A DNA stretch of 64,000 nucleotides from Archaeoglobales archaeon (GCA_030055525.1 JASFYJ010000003.1:1-64000); one strand, 5' to 3'; positions 28,171 to 36,214 are shown, numbered from the stretch's first letter. The notes: a model not told the origin generated them from the letters alone. Program-made: numbers and translations.

Positions 28171-28739
28171 GTTCAAATCAGACCAAGATGGGATTGAAAG
28201 CATAAAAAATACAAAGAAATCAGAAGAATAGTATATAGGTTCAAATCAGACCAAGATGGGATTGAAAGCTTCGAAAGTTCACATCTAATGGTTTGCGGTG
28301 CTTTGTTCAAATCAGACCAAGATGGGATTGAAAGAGAACTTTATGTCTATTTAGTTTCAGAGAACCAAAAAGTTCAAATCAGACCAAGATGGGATTGAAA
28401 GGATAAAGGATGGAACGTAGATCTTACCACGCTTATCGAGTTCAAATCAGACCAAGATGGGATTGAAAGTCTTCCAGTAGATCGATCTAATTCTACAAAG
28501 ATTAAGGTTCAAATCAGACCAAGATGGGATTGAAAGACTACCTTAAGGGCTTGCTCGGCGTAGACCAATACAAAGTTCAAATCAGACCAAGATGGGATTG
28601 AAAGCACAGGAGCTTACTCTCAAATTGCGTTGCGATCACGTGTTCAAATCAGACCAAGATGGGATTGAAAGCATGCAAAGTTTTCAGAAGAAAAGCATTT
28701 GAAATCGGTGTTCAAATCAGACCAAGATGGGATTGAAAG
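28171..28739 (+). CRISPR. CRISPR array, 9 repeats and 8 spacers
   Basis: Nine identical 30-base repeats start at 28171, 28239, 28305, 28372, 28440, 28507, 28575, 28642 and 28710. Each begins GTTCAAATCAG and ends GGGATTGAAAG. The eight spacers are 36-38 bases and differ from one another. The ATTGAAAG end matches the usual 8-base crRNA handle made by Cas6, so transcription is rightward from the AT-rich leader. The repeat closely resembles those I recall from A. fulgidus. No cas gene adjoins it; a type I-B cas operon with cas6 starts at 53662. The last repeat is not degenerate. Confidence 0.98.
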
Positions 28740-28779
28740 ATAGACTTTGCGTAGGTGTAGACGGAGTTCAGCAGATCGT

Positions 28780-29601
28780 TCAACCACCAAGAGCTTTCTC
28801 AATCCTACTGACGATCTCTTCAAACGCCTTCGCAGTCTTGGAGCTAAAGTCAACAACGAAAGGCATTCCGCTGTCTGCTTCCTTCGCTATTTTCGGATCC
28901 ATTGGTATTTCACCAAGCAATGGAATTCCGAAGCTTTTAGCAATTCTTTTACCCGCTCCACCATTAAAAACTTCAATCCGTTCTCCGCATTTCGGACAGC
29001 TCAGATAGCTCATGTTCTCAACTATTCCAATAATCCGCATCTTTAGAAGCTCTGCAAACTTCACGGATTTCTTAACGACTTGCTCTGAAACTTCTGATGG
29101 AATTGTCACTATTATGACTCCATCCATGTCAGGCAAAAGCTGTGCAATGCTCAATGGCTCATCTCCGGTGCCCGGTGGTAGATCGATCAGCAGATAATCC
29201 AGTTCTCCCCAGTCAACTTCGCCAAGTAGCTGTCTTATTGCGGACATCTTTAGCGGACCTCTCCAGACAACTGGCGCCTCATCTGCGGGTAGCAAAAAGT
29301 CCATCGAAACGACCTTGATGTTCATCGGTCCAAGAACTGGAAGGATCTCACCTTTTTCAGAAACCTGAAGTCTTCTTCCTTTAAGCCCGAGCATCTTCGG
29401 CACACTTGGTCCATGAACATCCGCATCAAGTATTCCGACTGAGTAGCCTTTCATTGCAAAAGCCATTGCAAGGTTAACAGTTACCGTGCTTTTTCCAACA
29501 CCGCCCTTGCCACTTATCACCGCAATTTTATGCTTAATTTTGCCCATCCGCTCCTTTATCCTTTTATCCTGTTCTTCCATGAGCTTTCTTCTGTCTTCCA
29601 T
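28780..29601 (-). CDS. Mrp/NBP35-type iron-sulfur carrier ATPase
   Basis: The 273-residue P-loop protein is of the ApbC/Mrp family. It has the deviant Walker A VISGKGGVGKSTVTVNLA, the switch DADVHGPSVPKML, LIDLPPGTGDEPLS, and the CPKCGE cysteine pair near residue 215 that binds a bridging 4Fe-4S cluster between two subunits. It passes clusters to apo-proteins in the cytosol. It starts one base after the DUF5320 gene, so the pair is an operon. Its TGA sits at 28780-28782, only 40 bases past the CRISPR array. Confidence 0.93.
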   Translation of the reverse strand: MEDRRKLMEEQDKRIKERMGKIKHKIAVISGKGGVGKSTVTVNLAMAFAMKGYSVGILDADVHGPSVPKMLGLKGRRLQVSEKGEILPVLGPMNIKVVSMDFLLPADEAPVVWRGPLKMSAIRQLLGEVDWGELDYLLIDLPPGTGDEPLSIAQLLPDMDGVIIVTIPSEVSEQVVKKSVKFAELLKMRIIGIVENMSYLSCPKCGERIEVFNGGAGKRIAKSFGIPLLGEIPMDPKIAKEADSGMPFVVDFSSKTAKAFEEIVSRIEKALGG

Positions 29602-29602
29602 G

Positions 29603-29869
29603 TTATCCTTCCTTCTCTCTCAGTTCTTTAATCCTTCTCTCCAAGTCCTTAAGCTCTTCTTCAATGCTCTCCTTCTGGGCTTCAAGTTCCTTTTTGTATT
29701 CCTCCAATGCGGAAACTTCTTCTTTTGTTAAAGCGCTTAAATTCCGAAAATGCCTTCTGATTGAATACCTGCAGAAGCATTTGCCATAATACCATCCTGG
29801 TCTCTCCCAAGGGGGAAGATGGCTAAAAGGTCCAAATCCCGGCCATTTTTTGATCCATCTTCGGGGCAT
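29603..29869 (-). CDS. DUF5320-type small protein
   Basis: The 88-residue protein has an N-terminal part rich in Gly, Pro, Trp and aromatic residues (MPRRWIKKWPGFGPFSHLPP, then PGWYYGKCFCRY) and a C-terminal coiled coil from about residue 45 (ALEEYKKELEAQKESIEEEL). This is the layout of DUF5320 proteins, which occur with Mrp ATPases and NifX/NafY-like proteins; function unknown. A longer frame reaches 30019, but the ATG at 29869 is preceded by a strong ribosome site, GGAGGTG, and starts the conserved part. Confidence 0.8.
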   Translation of the reverse strand: MPRRWIKKWPGFGPFSHLPPWERPGWYYGKCFCRYSIRRHFRNLSALTKEEVSALEEYKKELEAQKESIEEELKDLERRIKELREKEG

Positions 29870-29885
29870 AACACCACCTCCTAAT

Positions 29886-29903
29886 TTTGTGCTTATGCAC
29901 AAA
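29886..29903. promoter_or_regulatory. palindrome in the DUF5320/DUF134 divergent promoter
   Basis: TTTGTGC-TTAT-GCACAAA is a perfect 7-bp inverted repeat in the 74-base gap between the two divergent genes. A TATA box, TATATAAG at 29916-29923, serves the rightward gene and lies 21-28 bases before its GTG, so that message is probably leaderless. The palindrome is a candidate operator for the DUF134 helix-turn-helix protein. Confidence 0.5.
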
Positions 29904-29943
29904 TTTTTGGCAAGGTATATAAGCTTTACTTGAGGCATTATTC

Positions 29944-30273
29944 GTGTGGCAAAGAAGGCATCGATGTGGAAAGCGTGGTAGATGCCCAAAGCCCGTGATG
30001 CTCGACTCGTTTCCAACAATTCAGGACTTCATACCCGCTCCGCTGGTGAATTCAGAACCAGTTTTTCTTGATCTTGCAGAATTTGAAGTTCTAAGACTGA
30101 TCGAACTAGAAGATCTTTCTCAGGAAGAGGCTGGAAAAAGAATGGGCGTCTCGAGAGGTACAGTATGGAGACTGCTCAAGAGCGGTAGAAAAAAGCTCGT
30201 AAAGGCGTTGGTTGAGGGAAGACCCATAAAAATTGTCCACTGGAGCTTGGAGAATTCAGAAGAAAAATCTTGA
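29944..30273 (+). CDS. DUF134 (UPF0251) helix-turn-helix DNA-binding protein
   Basis: The 109-residue protein starts at a GTG and reads WQRRHRCGKRGRCPKPVM, with paired cysteines, then ends in a sigma70-region-4-like helix-turn-helix: LEDLSQEEAGKRMGVSRGTV followed by WRLLKSGRKKLVKALVEG. UPF0251 proteins are often encoded beside DUF5320, Mrp and NifX/NafY-like genes, as here. Regulation of the divergent mrp operon and of itself is inferred from the palindrome between them. Confidence 0.88.
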   Translation: MWQRRHRCGKRGRCPKPVMLDSFPTIQDFIPAPLVNSEPVFLDLAEFEVLRLIELEDLSQEEAGKRMGVSRGTVWRLLKSGRKKLVKALVEGRPIKIVHWSLENSEEKS

Positions 30274-30389
30274 GACTCTAACATTTCTAGAAATACCAGT
30301 TATATGTTTCAAATTGACTTCGAAAAAGGTTATATAATTAGACTAAAAAACTTTTCGCCATTTTGGGTAAAGATATTAACTTTTGAAAC

Positions 30390-30398
30390 CGTTATATA
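30390..30398 (+). promoter_or_regulatory. TATA box of the beta-RFAP synthase gene
   Basis: The TATA-like GTTATATAC lies 21-29 bases before the ATG at 30419. Its place inside a longer open frame argues against any earlier start codon for the gene. Confidence 0.5.
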
Positions 30399-30418
30399 CT
30401 CTGCTACCTAATCGGTGT

Positions 30419-31384
30419 ATGGATAAAGTGGTAATAAAGGCTCCAGCGCATCTGCATACGGGAAATTTTGACCTAAATGGAGAACTTGGGAGGTTATACG
30501 GTACAGTGGGTTTTGCAGTAGATATACCGATAGAAGTTACAGTAGAGAAGAGTGAGGATGTGCAAGCGAATGAAAAGTGGGCAAAGAAGTATGCAAAAAT
30601 TTTTGCAGAGAGGTTTGATATAGGTGGAGTTAAGGTTGAAGTTAAAAGTAAAATAAAACCACTTGTCGGGCTTGGGTATGTAACAACCGTAGCTTTGGCA
30701 ATAGGAAAAGCAATTTCAGAACTTTACAAATTGAACTTAAGCGTAGAAGAAATAGCTTTAGCTGTAAAAAGAGGTTTAATTACTGCAATGGGAGTTTATG
30801 CTTTCAAGAATGGCGGGTTTATTGTAGAAGGAGGATTTAGGGTTGGATTAAGAGAGAAAATGGTCCCTCCACTGATATTCCACGGCGATGTTCCCGAAAA
30901 CTGGTTCTTTGTAATTGCAATCCCTGAAAGTTCTAGTGGAAAAATAGTTGAGATGAGGGAGAAGTTAGAAGATGAGATCCTTTTCAATCTGCCGAAGATG
31001 CCAGCTGAAATGGCTAGCGAACTTTCAAGGTTGGTTTTAGTTAAAATGATTCCTGCATTTATTGAAAAAGATCTAAAAACTTTTGGAGAGTCGCTTACAG
31101 CTTTCAACGCAAGACTTGGAGAGTTCTGGAGTATTTATCAGAAAAATAGAAAATACTGCGATGAAGTCGTTGAGGGCTGTATCGATATCATGCTCAAGAG
31201 ATCTTCATGTGCATGTCAGTCTTCCTGGGGGCCGACAGTTTACTCGATAGTCGAGGGTAGAGAGAAAGCTAGAGAGTTATCAACAGATTTAAAAAGCTTT
31301 TTAGAGAAAAGTGGCGGTGGAGACGTTTTTTGTGTCAGTGCTAACAACAGGGGTGCCGAAGTTTTTAAATTTGGAGATAGGTGA
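30419..31384 (+). CDS. beta-ribofuranosylaminobenzene 5'-phosphate (beta-RFAP) synthase
   Basis: This GHMP-kinase-fold enzyme joins 4-hydroxy- or 4-aminobenzoate to PRPP in the first committed step of tetrahydromethanopterin synthesis. The N-terminal KAPAHLHTGNFDLNGELGRL, the glycine-rich PLVGLGYVTTVALAIGKAI and the C-terminal SSCACQSSWGPTVYSIVEG and CVSANNRGAEVF segments match the family, which was characterised from A. fulgidus. The frame opens at 30383, but the ATG at 30419 is preferred because a TATA box overlaps the longer start and the family begins with a short MxxVxKAPAHLH. The DUF1464 gene follows after five bases. Confidence 0.92.
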   Translation: MDKVVIKAPAHLHTGNFDLNGELGRLYGTVGFAVDIPIEVTVEKSEDVQANEKWAKKYAKIFAERFDIGGVKVEVKSKIKPLVGLGYVTTVALAIGKAISELYKLNLSVEEIALAVKRGLITAMGVYAFKNGGFIVEGGFRVGLREKMVPPLIFHGDVPENWFFVIAIPESSSGKIVEMREKLEDEILFNLPKMPAEMASELSRLVLVKMIPAFIEKDLKTFGESLTAFNARLGEFWSIYQKNRKYCDEVVEGCIDIMLKRSSCACQSSWGPTVYSIVEGREKARELSTDLKSFLEKSGGGDVFCVSANNRGAEVFKFGDR

Positions 31385-31389
31385 TACAT

Positions 31390-32532
31390 ATGGTCAAAGC
31401 CGCTGGAATCGATGCGGGAACTAAAAGCATGGATATATATGGTTTTGATGATGAAAGCGGTGATGTTTTGATCGATGAAGCAATTCCGCGAGATCTGGTA
31501 ACTGAGAAGCCTGAAATTGTTGTAGAAAAAATTAAAAGTGTAGAGAGTAAATTTGGCAAATTCGATGCAATAGCAATTTCAAGCGGTTATGGTGTACCGT
31601 TGAAGAGGGCCAAAGATGCAATCGATGAAGAGATAAGACTTGCAACTTTTGTAACCGATGCGGATGTTAAAAGAAGACTGAGGATTATTGGTTTAAGGGA
31701 ACTTATGTTTTTGTTCAGAAAAAGCGATCTAAATGCCTGGTTTACACCTGGTGTTGTACATCTAAAAACTGTTCCGAGCTATAGGAAAGCAAACAAAATA
31801 GACATGGGGACTTCAGACAAAATCTATAGCACGGTTCTAGCTATTAAAGACCAAGCGGAAAGAATGGGAATAAAGTACTCTGAAACATCCTTTATACTTG
31901 TCGAAGTTGGTTTTGCTTACACCTCTGCAATAGCCGTTGAGGGTGGCAAGATCGTAGATGGTGTTGCAGGAACGGCTGGTTTTCCTTCTTATTTAAGCAT
32001 GGGTTTTATGGATTCGGAACTAGCTTACGCTTTGATAAATAGAGTTGATGATTTTTCCAAGTCTTTACTTTTCTCCGGCGGTGCAGCAGATTATGCTGGA
32101 ATCAACCCATACCAGCTAAGTATAGAAGATTTTGTAGAATTGGCTTATAAAAATGATCGTGTTGCGGAAGCTTACAAGATGATGATGGAAGGTATAATTA
32201 AAGATGTTGCCGCTCTAATGCCAACAGTCTCGCCTAGAGAGATAATTTTGAGCGGAAGGTTTAGTAGAGTGCAGAAATTCTTTAGAGATGCTAAAAAAGA
32301 ACTTGAACACTTTCTTTCCAAGTTCAACTTTGAAATCGATGTTGTAAAGCTAAATAGCCGAGCTAAGGTTGCAAAAGAGGCCGCAGAAGGTGCAGCAATA
32401 CTTGCAAACGGAATTGCTAATGGCCGATACAGCGAAATTTTAGATGTTATGAAGCTGAAAGATAGTGGAGGCAGGCTTTTCGATAACGTTTTGCTACCGG
32501 ATGCGATAAAAAGCAAGATTCTAGATTGGTGA
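31390..32532 (+). CDS. DUF1464 family protein (ASKHA kinase-like fold)
   Basis: The protein of about 380 residues has features of acetate/butyrate-kinase-like ASKHA ATPases: an N-terminal AAGIDAGTKSMDIYGFDDES, a phosphate-2-like LVEVGFAYTSAIAVEGGKIV, and LLFSGGAADYAGINPYQ and EIILSGRFSRVQKFF toward the end. Archaeal DUF1464 proteins are uncharacterised. A GTG nine bases earlier is in frame, but GGTGAT at 31380-31385 is a good ribosome site for the ATG at 31390. It sits between beta-RFAP synthase and trmO in one tight rightward operon, so a role linked to methanopterin is possible but unproven. Confidence 0.82.
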   Translation: MVKAAGIDAGTKSMDIYGFDDESGDVLIDEAIPRDLVTEKPEIVVEKIKSVESKFGKFDAIAISSGYGVPLKRAKDAIDEEIRLATFVTDADVKRRLRIIGLRELMFLFRKSDLNAWFTPGVVHLKTVPSYRKANKIDMGTSDKIYSTVLAIKDQAERMGIKYSETSFILVEVGFAYTSAIAVEGGKIVDGVAGTAGFPSYLSMGFMDSELAYALINRVDDFSKSLLFSGGAADYAGINPYQLSIEDFVELAYKNDRVAEAYKMMMEGIIKDVAALMPTVSPREIILSGRFSRVQKFFRDAKKELEHFLSKFNFEIDVVKLNSRAKVAKEAAEGAAILANGIANGRYSEILDVMKLKDSGGRLFDNVLLPDAIKSKILDW

Positions 32533-32536
32533 TAGC

Positions 32537-32989
32537 ATGGAGCTGAGACAAATAGGTGTAATAGGATCCCCATACAAAACAAAAGAGGATGCGCCGCATC
32601 AAGGTAGGTTTTCCAAAGATGTTTGCGAGATAGTTATTTTTGATGAATTTTCTGAAGGTTTGAAAGATATCGAGAGTTTTACACATCTCATAGTACTTTA
32701 CTGGCTTCATGAAGCCAGAAGAGATACTTTACTAGCAAAACCCCCACATGATGACAGAATACGTGGTGTTTTTGCAACCAGATCCCCCAACAGACCAAAT
32801 CCGATCGGCTTTGCAGTTGTAAAACTCTTAGAAAGGAAAGGAAACGTTTTAAGAGTAACAGGATTGGATGCGATAGATGGAACTCCTTTAATAGACATAA
32901 AACCGTACTCTTCCGCAATAGACTGCGTAGAAGATGCAAAAGATGCACCTTCCGAGAAAAACGTGAAAAATACTTATAGAGTACCCTAA
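32537..32989 (+). CDS. trmO: TrmO/TsaA-type tRNA methyltransferase
   Basis: The 150-residue beta-barrel protein has the UPF0066 signatures IGVIGSPYKTKEDAPHQGR, SFTHLIVLYWLHEA and GVFATRSPNRPNPIGFAVVK, with GLDAIDGTPLIDIKPY. TrmO methylates N6-threonylcarbamoyladenosine at position 37 of certain tRNAs using AdoMet; tRNA-Thr, whose gene follows at 33028, is the known kind of substrate. GGTGAT before the ATG is a good ribosome site. Confidence 0.92.
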   Translation: MELRQIGVIGSPYKTKEDAPHQGRFSKDVCEIVIFDEFSEGLKDIESFTHLIVLYWLHEARRDTLLAKPPHDDRIRGVFATRSPNRPNPIGFAVVKLLERKGNVLRVTGLDAIDGTPLIDIKPYSSAIDCVEDAKDAPSEKNVKNTYRVP

Positions 32990-33027
32990 CGAAAGAAATA
33001 AAAGTTGAGCATACGTCAATTAATCAG

Positions 33028-33100
33028 GCCACGGTAGCTCAGCAGGGAGAGCGCTTGCTTGGTAAGCAAGCGGTCGCGGGTTCAAATCCCGCCCGTGGCT
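33028..33100 (+). tRNA. tRNA-Thr (GGT)
   Basis: The 73 bases fold fully: acceptor GCCACGG/CCGUGGC, D-arm GCUC/GAGC, anticodon stem CUUGC/GCAAG with loop UUGGUAA (anticodon GGU), T-arm GCGGG-UUCAAAU-CCCGC. No intron or encoded CCA. It marks the left edge of a decayed accessory region. Confidence 0.96.
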
Positions 33101-33215
33101 CTTCAGATTTTGAAATAAGGATGAATGCTGGCTGAACTTGGTCTTTAACGGTTTTAACGAGCTGATCGATGAAAAACGAGATATTTGAGACGTTTTGTTT
33201 TAGCCTAGCTTGATC

Positions 33216-33661
33216 TCGATAAGGAGCCCTCCTTCTTTAAAGATTTTAGAGTAGAGAACGTGGACTTAGAAGTCAAACAGCAGACCAATGCCATCTATCG
33301 AGGGATAATCGCATTAATTGTGCTGAAGGGAGCCATGGACTTCATAACTGGTCAGCCACCTCAGTTTGATCCTAATAGGGTTCAGGATGATCACATATTT
33401 CCGAAGAAACACTTCAAAGAAGACATGATTTTAAACAGAACTTTAATAACTTCAAACCAGTCAAAAATAGATAAAAAACCTTCAGAATTCTTTGGAGATA
33501 GATTAAAGGATTTCGGCAGAAAAAAGCTCGTCGAAATTCTGAGAAGTCATCTTATTCCCGAAGAAGCTCTTAATTATTTGCTTAAAGACGATCTTAAGAA
33601 TTTCCTTGAATGCAGAAAGAAAGCTATATTAGAGGAAATTAGACTAAGAATAGGGAAATGA
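33216..33661 (+). pseudogene. C-terminal remnant of a GmrSD/DUF1524-type HNH nuclease
   Basis: An open frame after a stop near 33210 carries FFKDFRVENVDLEVKQQTNA, then QDDHIFPKKHFKEDMILNRT, where DHIFP is the catalytic His segment of the DUF1524 HNH domain and LITSNQSKIDKKPSEFFGD is the usual follow-up. In GmrSD-type enzymes this domain follows a DUF262 NTPase, which is absent here. The 133-residue piece from GTG 33260 could be expressed, but it lacks the front of the protein. It overlaps the nucleotidyltransferase gene by four bases. Confidence 0.7.
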
Positions 33662-33960
33662 TGCGAACCCTTGATGATATAATAAGGCTAATTGAGGAGC
33701 ACAAGGAAGAGATCAGGAAGAAGTTTAGGGTAAAGGAGATTGGAGTTTTTGGTTCATACGTAAGGGGAGAAATGAAAGAAACAAGCGATGTAGATGTTTT
33801 GGTAGAATTCGAGGAAAATGCAAAAGTTTCTCTTATAGATTTCTTAAAGCTTGAGAACTATCTTTCAGAGATCCTTGGTGTTAGGGTAGATCTCGTTGAA
33901 AAAGGAGCTTTAAAGCCAAATATAGGTAAAAGGGTTCTGAAGGAAACTGTGTTTGTATGA
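33658..33960 (+). CDS. MntA-type nucleotidyltransferase antitoxin
   Basis: The 100-residue protein is a minimal nucleotidyltransferase with GVFGSYVRGEMKETSDVDVL, where GS and the D-x-D pair bind metal and ATP, and a later Asp in GVRVDLVEKGALK. MntA antitoxins AMPylate a tyrosine of HepT toxins. The HepT partner that follows as an ATGA overlap is broken, so this antitoxin is orphaned. Confidence 0.88.
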   Translation: MMRTLDDIIRLIEEHKEEIRKKFRVKEIGVFGSYVRGEMKETSDVDVLVEFEENAKVSLIDFLKLENYLSEILGVRVDLVEKGALKPNIGKRVLKETVFV

Positions 33961-34090
33961 AAAGAACCGTGATTGATTACCTCGTAGACATTGAAAACGG
34001 ATGTTCATATCTTATGAAAAGAGCTCAAGAGATAACCTTGAAGACTTTATGGAAGACGAAGACTTAAAAAGGGCTTTTGTTAGAAGCTAA
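33957..34090 (+). pseudogene. HepT-type HEPN toxin remnant, frameshifted and truncated
   Basis: The ATG overlaps the MntA stop. MKRTVIDYLVDIENG is the normal HepT start, but after about 15 codons the frame is wrong; the expected continuation (SYEKSSRDNLEDFMEDEDLK then RAFVRS) is found in a neighbouring frame and stops at 34088-34090. The part with the RX4HXY toxin motif is missing, replaced by an hsdS fragment. Confidence 0.75.
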
Positions 34091-34440
34091 GGAAACTGAG
34101 ATTGGAGAGATACCAAAGGATTGGGAATTAAAAAGAATTGGCGAGGTAGGGGAAATAGGTGGTGTAACAACCCTTCTACAAAAGTAAAAGATTTTTGGGA
34201 TGGAAATATTCCTTGGATAACCCCAAAAGACTTATCCAATTGGGAGTATAGATTCATTGAGCGTGGTCAAAGAAATATCATAGAAAAGGCTGTTAAAGAA
34301 AATTCTTTGAGGATTTATCCTGCAGGGACGGTTCTGTTGACATCAAGAGCACCAATTGGATATTTAGCTATTGCAAAAAACCAGTAACTTTCTCAGACAC
34401 TTTGCATCTCCACTAATATCGGGAAATGCAAGAAAGTATG
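34089..34440 (+). pseudogene. type I restriction specificity subunit (HsdS) N-terminal remnant
   Basis: KETEIGEIPKDWELKRIGEV is a classic HsdS opening. A frameshift near 34165 moves to the frame of 34121-34387, with STKVKDFWDGNIPWITPKDL and RIYPAGTVLLTSRAPIGYLA, which is the first target-recognition domain. The reading is lost after about 100 residues and no hsdR or hsdM is nearby. Confidence 0.85.
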
Positions 34441-34860
34441 TCGAAAAATTCAATCCCGACACTACTGATCTGATTGTTGACTATGGTTTCTACATATCGG
34501 TTATTAAAAAGGGGTGAAGAAATGCCTTTGAACTCTTTAAGTGAAGGAGAAAAGTTGCTTTAGCTATCACCCCAAGATTTGCGGTTGCCAAGGCTATTTC
34601 TGGAAAAATTTCGACGATAATCATGAGTGAGCCGACAACCCATCTTGAAGAAGAGAGAATTAAGGAGCTTTTAGAAATATTAGAGAGCTTCTTCCGGGGA
34701 AGGTGGCTCGATACTGCAGATGATCATCATAACTCACCACAGAGAACTTGAAGAAGTTGTAGAAATTATAACGAAGTTGAGAAAGTTGAGGGTGTATCGG
34801 GAATCAACTTCCTAATCCTGACTTAGAAAGTTTGAAAAAGATAAAGATTTGACTATTTAA
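34420..34860 (+). pseudogene. Rad50/SMC-like ATPase C-terminal remnant
   Basis: Pieces in three frames give the end of a Rad50-type ABC ATPase: KYVEKFNPDTTDLIVDYGF, the ABC signature MPLNSLSEGEKVALAIT, the Walker B region KISTIIMSEPTTHLEEERIK and the H-loop MIIITHHRELEEVVEIITKL. In Walker B the usual LDEP reads MSEP. Several frameshifts and stops show it is dead. It may come from a defence system or a Rad50 paralogue. Confidence 0.75.
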
Positions 34861-34880
34861 GAATTAATTTAGCTTTGACG

Positions 34881-35320
34881 CTACAGGATATACCCTCTCC
34901 CGCCACTCGCAACGATCTTCTCTTTGCTTCTGAAAACATCGTAAATGTCTTCATGCCTGTAGACCACTTTTTCAATGAATTCGCTCACAGTATAAAATTC
35001 CATGATGATCTTAGTTCCCACTAAAACCTTTGGAGATTGATTTCTGACTTCTTCGAACCATTCGAAGCCTTTTGGCTTCCTACCTATGATCCTATGCAAA
35101 CTCCAGCTTGTTACATGCCATAAAGTTCCAAACTCATAAAGCTCTCTTAAGAGGATTGACTTCTGGAGATATGATTCAGGAGATCCGGCTTGAGCTCGTC
35201 TATACTGTTCTTCCCTTTGAATTCACCAAATATGACAACGTTATTGAGTCTGATAACACTCCTCATGACTTGGAGAGCATTTCACTTCAATCTCCATAGG
35301 ATTAACGAAGTATCCGTTGG
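34881..35320 (-). pseudogene. unrecognised decayed gene
   Basis: On the - strand fragments RLNNVVIFGEFKGKNSIDEL, then LLRELYEFGTLWHVTSWSLH and GFEWFEEVRNQSPKVLVGTK follow one another in changing frames and end with KEKIVASGGRGYIL. They appear to belong to one broken gene. I do not recognise the family. Confidence 0.45.
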
Positions 35321-35371
35321 AGTATTGTTAGTAGTAATAAGTTATATACTCCAAAATTTGTAGTTAAAAAT

Positions 35372-35593
35372 ATGAACTACATAACAGTGTCGGCGAAAGT
35401 CAAAAGAGAGCTCTTGGAAAAAGCCAGAAAACTCGGAATAAACGTAAGCGAAACGATAAGAAGAGCTCTGGAAGAAGAAATCAAAAAGAGAGAGATAGAG
35501 TGGGCAAAGAAAAAAATTGAGGAAATTTCATCGAAATCAAGTCTAGAAAAGCCTTCGGAAGAGCTCATCAGGGAATTCAGGGATAAAAGATGA
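35372..35593 (+). CDS. vapB: VapB-type antitoxin
   Basis: The 73-residue protein begins YITVSAKVKRELLEKARKLG and continues NVSETIRRALEEEIKKRE, a ribbon-helix-helix-like DNA-binding end, followed by a charged tail (SEELIREFRDKR) that would wrap the toxin. Its stop overlaps the VapC start by four bases, the normal arrangement. A TATA-like stretch (GTTATATAC) is just upstream near 35341-35349. Confidence 0.88.
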   Translation: MNYITVSAKVKRELLEKARKLGINVSETIRRALEEEIKKREIEWAKKKIEEISSKSSLEKPSEELIREFRDKR

Positions 35594-35988
35594 TAGTGCT
35601 TGACGCGAGCGCCGCTGTAAAGTGGTTTTTGAGAGAGAAGGAAAGCGAGGAGATGAAGCTATTGCTGGAGAAGATAATTTCCAAAGAATTCGAAGTGCAC
35701 GTTCCAGAGCTTTTGTTTTTGGAAGTTGCAAACATCTTAAGATATGCCAAGCTGAGCGAAGAAGATGTCATTGAAGGCATAAAAGCTTTGATGATACTTG
35801 ATTTCTCAGTTCATGGCTTTAAAGAGCTTTTTGAAGACGCTGTTGAGATTGCCTTTGAGAAAGGGCTAACGATTTACGATTCTGTCTATTTAGCATTATC
35901 CATGAAGCTTGGAGCAGTGCTTGTAACTTATGATAGCATTCTTCTAAAATTTGGAGGAAAGAAAGCGTCGGATTTGATTCGACTGTGA
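35590..35988 (+). CDS. vapC: VapC-type PIN-domain ribonuclease toxin
   Basis: The 132-residue PIN protein keeps its acidic centre: Asp in MIVLDASAAVKWF, Glu in PELLFLEVANILRY, Asp in GLTIYDSVYLALSMKLG and Asp in AVLVTYDSILLK. VapC toxins cut tRNA or rRNA and are held in check by VapB. It is intact, unlike most genes around it, and directly abuts a truncated gene on the other strand. Confidence 0.92.
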   Translation: MIVLDASAAVKWFLREKESEEMKLLLEKIISKEFEVHVPELLFLEVANILRYAKLSEEDVIEGIKALMILDFSVHGFKELFEDAVEIAFEKGLTIYDSVYLALSMKLGAVLVTYDSILLKFGGKKASDLIRL

Positions 35989-36012
35989 TTTTCTCTCTAA
36001 GAAATTGGACTT

Positions 36013-36177
36013 TTAGACTTTTGCTACGTTATCAATCCCCTTGGAATAAGATTCCTCCGCGAAGATCTGGATTAAGTCAGGATAATAGGATTTCAAACTC
36101 AGAACTGCGTAGTAAGTGTTTACAACCGCCCAACCAGATCTGCCAAGGAGTGTTATGTATGCTCTTTTTTCACCCAT
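36013..36177 (-). pseudogene. N-terminal fragment of a CARF-like/Rossmann protein
   Basis: A 54-residue frame starts with MGEKRAYITLLGRSGWAVVN and continues TYYAVLSLKSYYPDLIQIFA before a stop. The first strand, the GRS loop and the second strand with IFAEES resemble the start of CARF or ring-nuclease proteins of CRISPR systems; this is a suggestion from pattern only. The gene ends close to the vapC stop, so an insertion or deletion at that point probably removed the rest. Confidence 0.45.
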
Positions 36178-36214
36178 AACACTATAAGCTCAATTTTAAA
36201 ACTTAAATTTTTGT

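Noticed and set aside
35985-36179. 64-residue rightward frame after vapC
   Set aside because: It is antisense to the better supported leftward CARF-like fragment and has no ribosome site.
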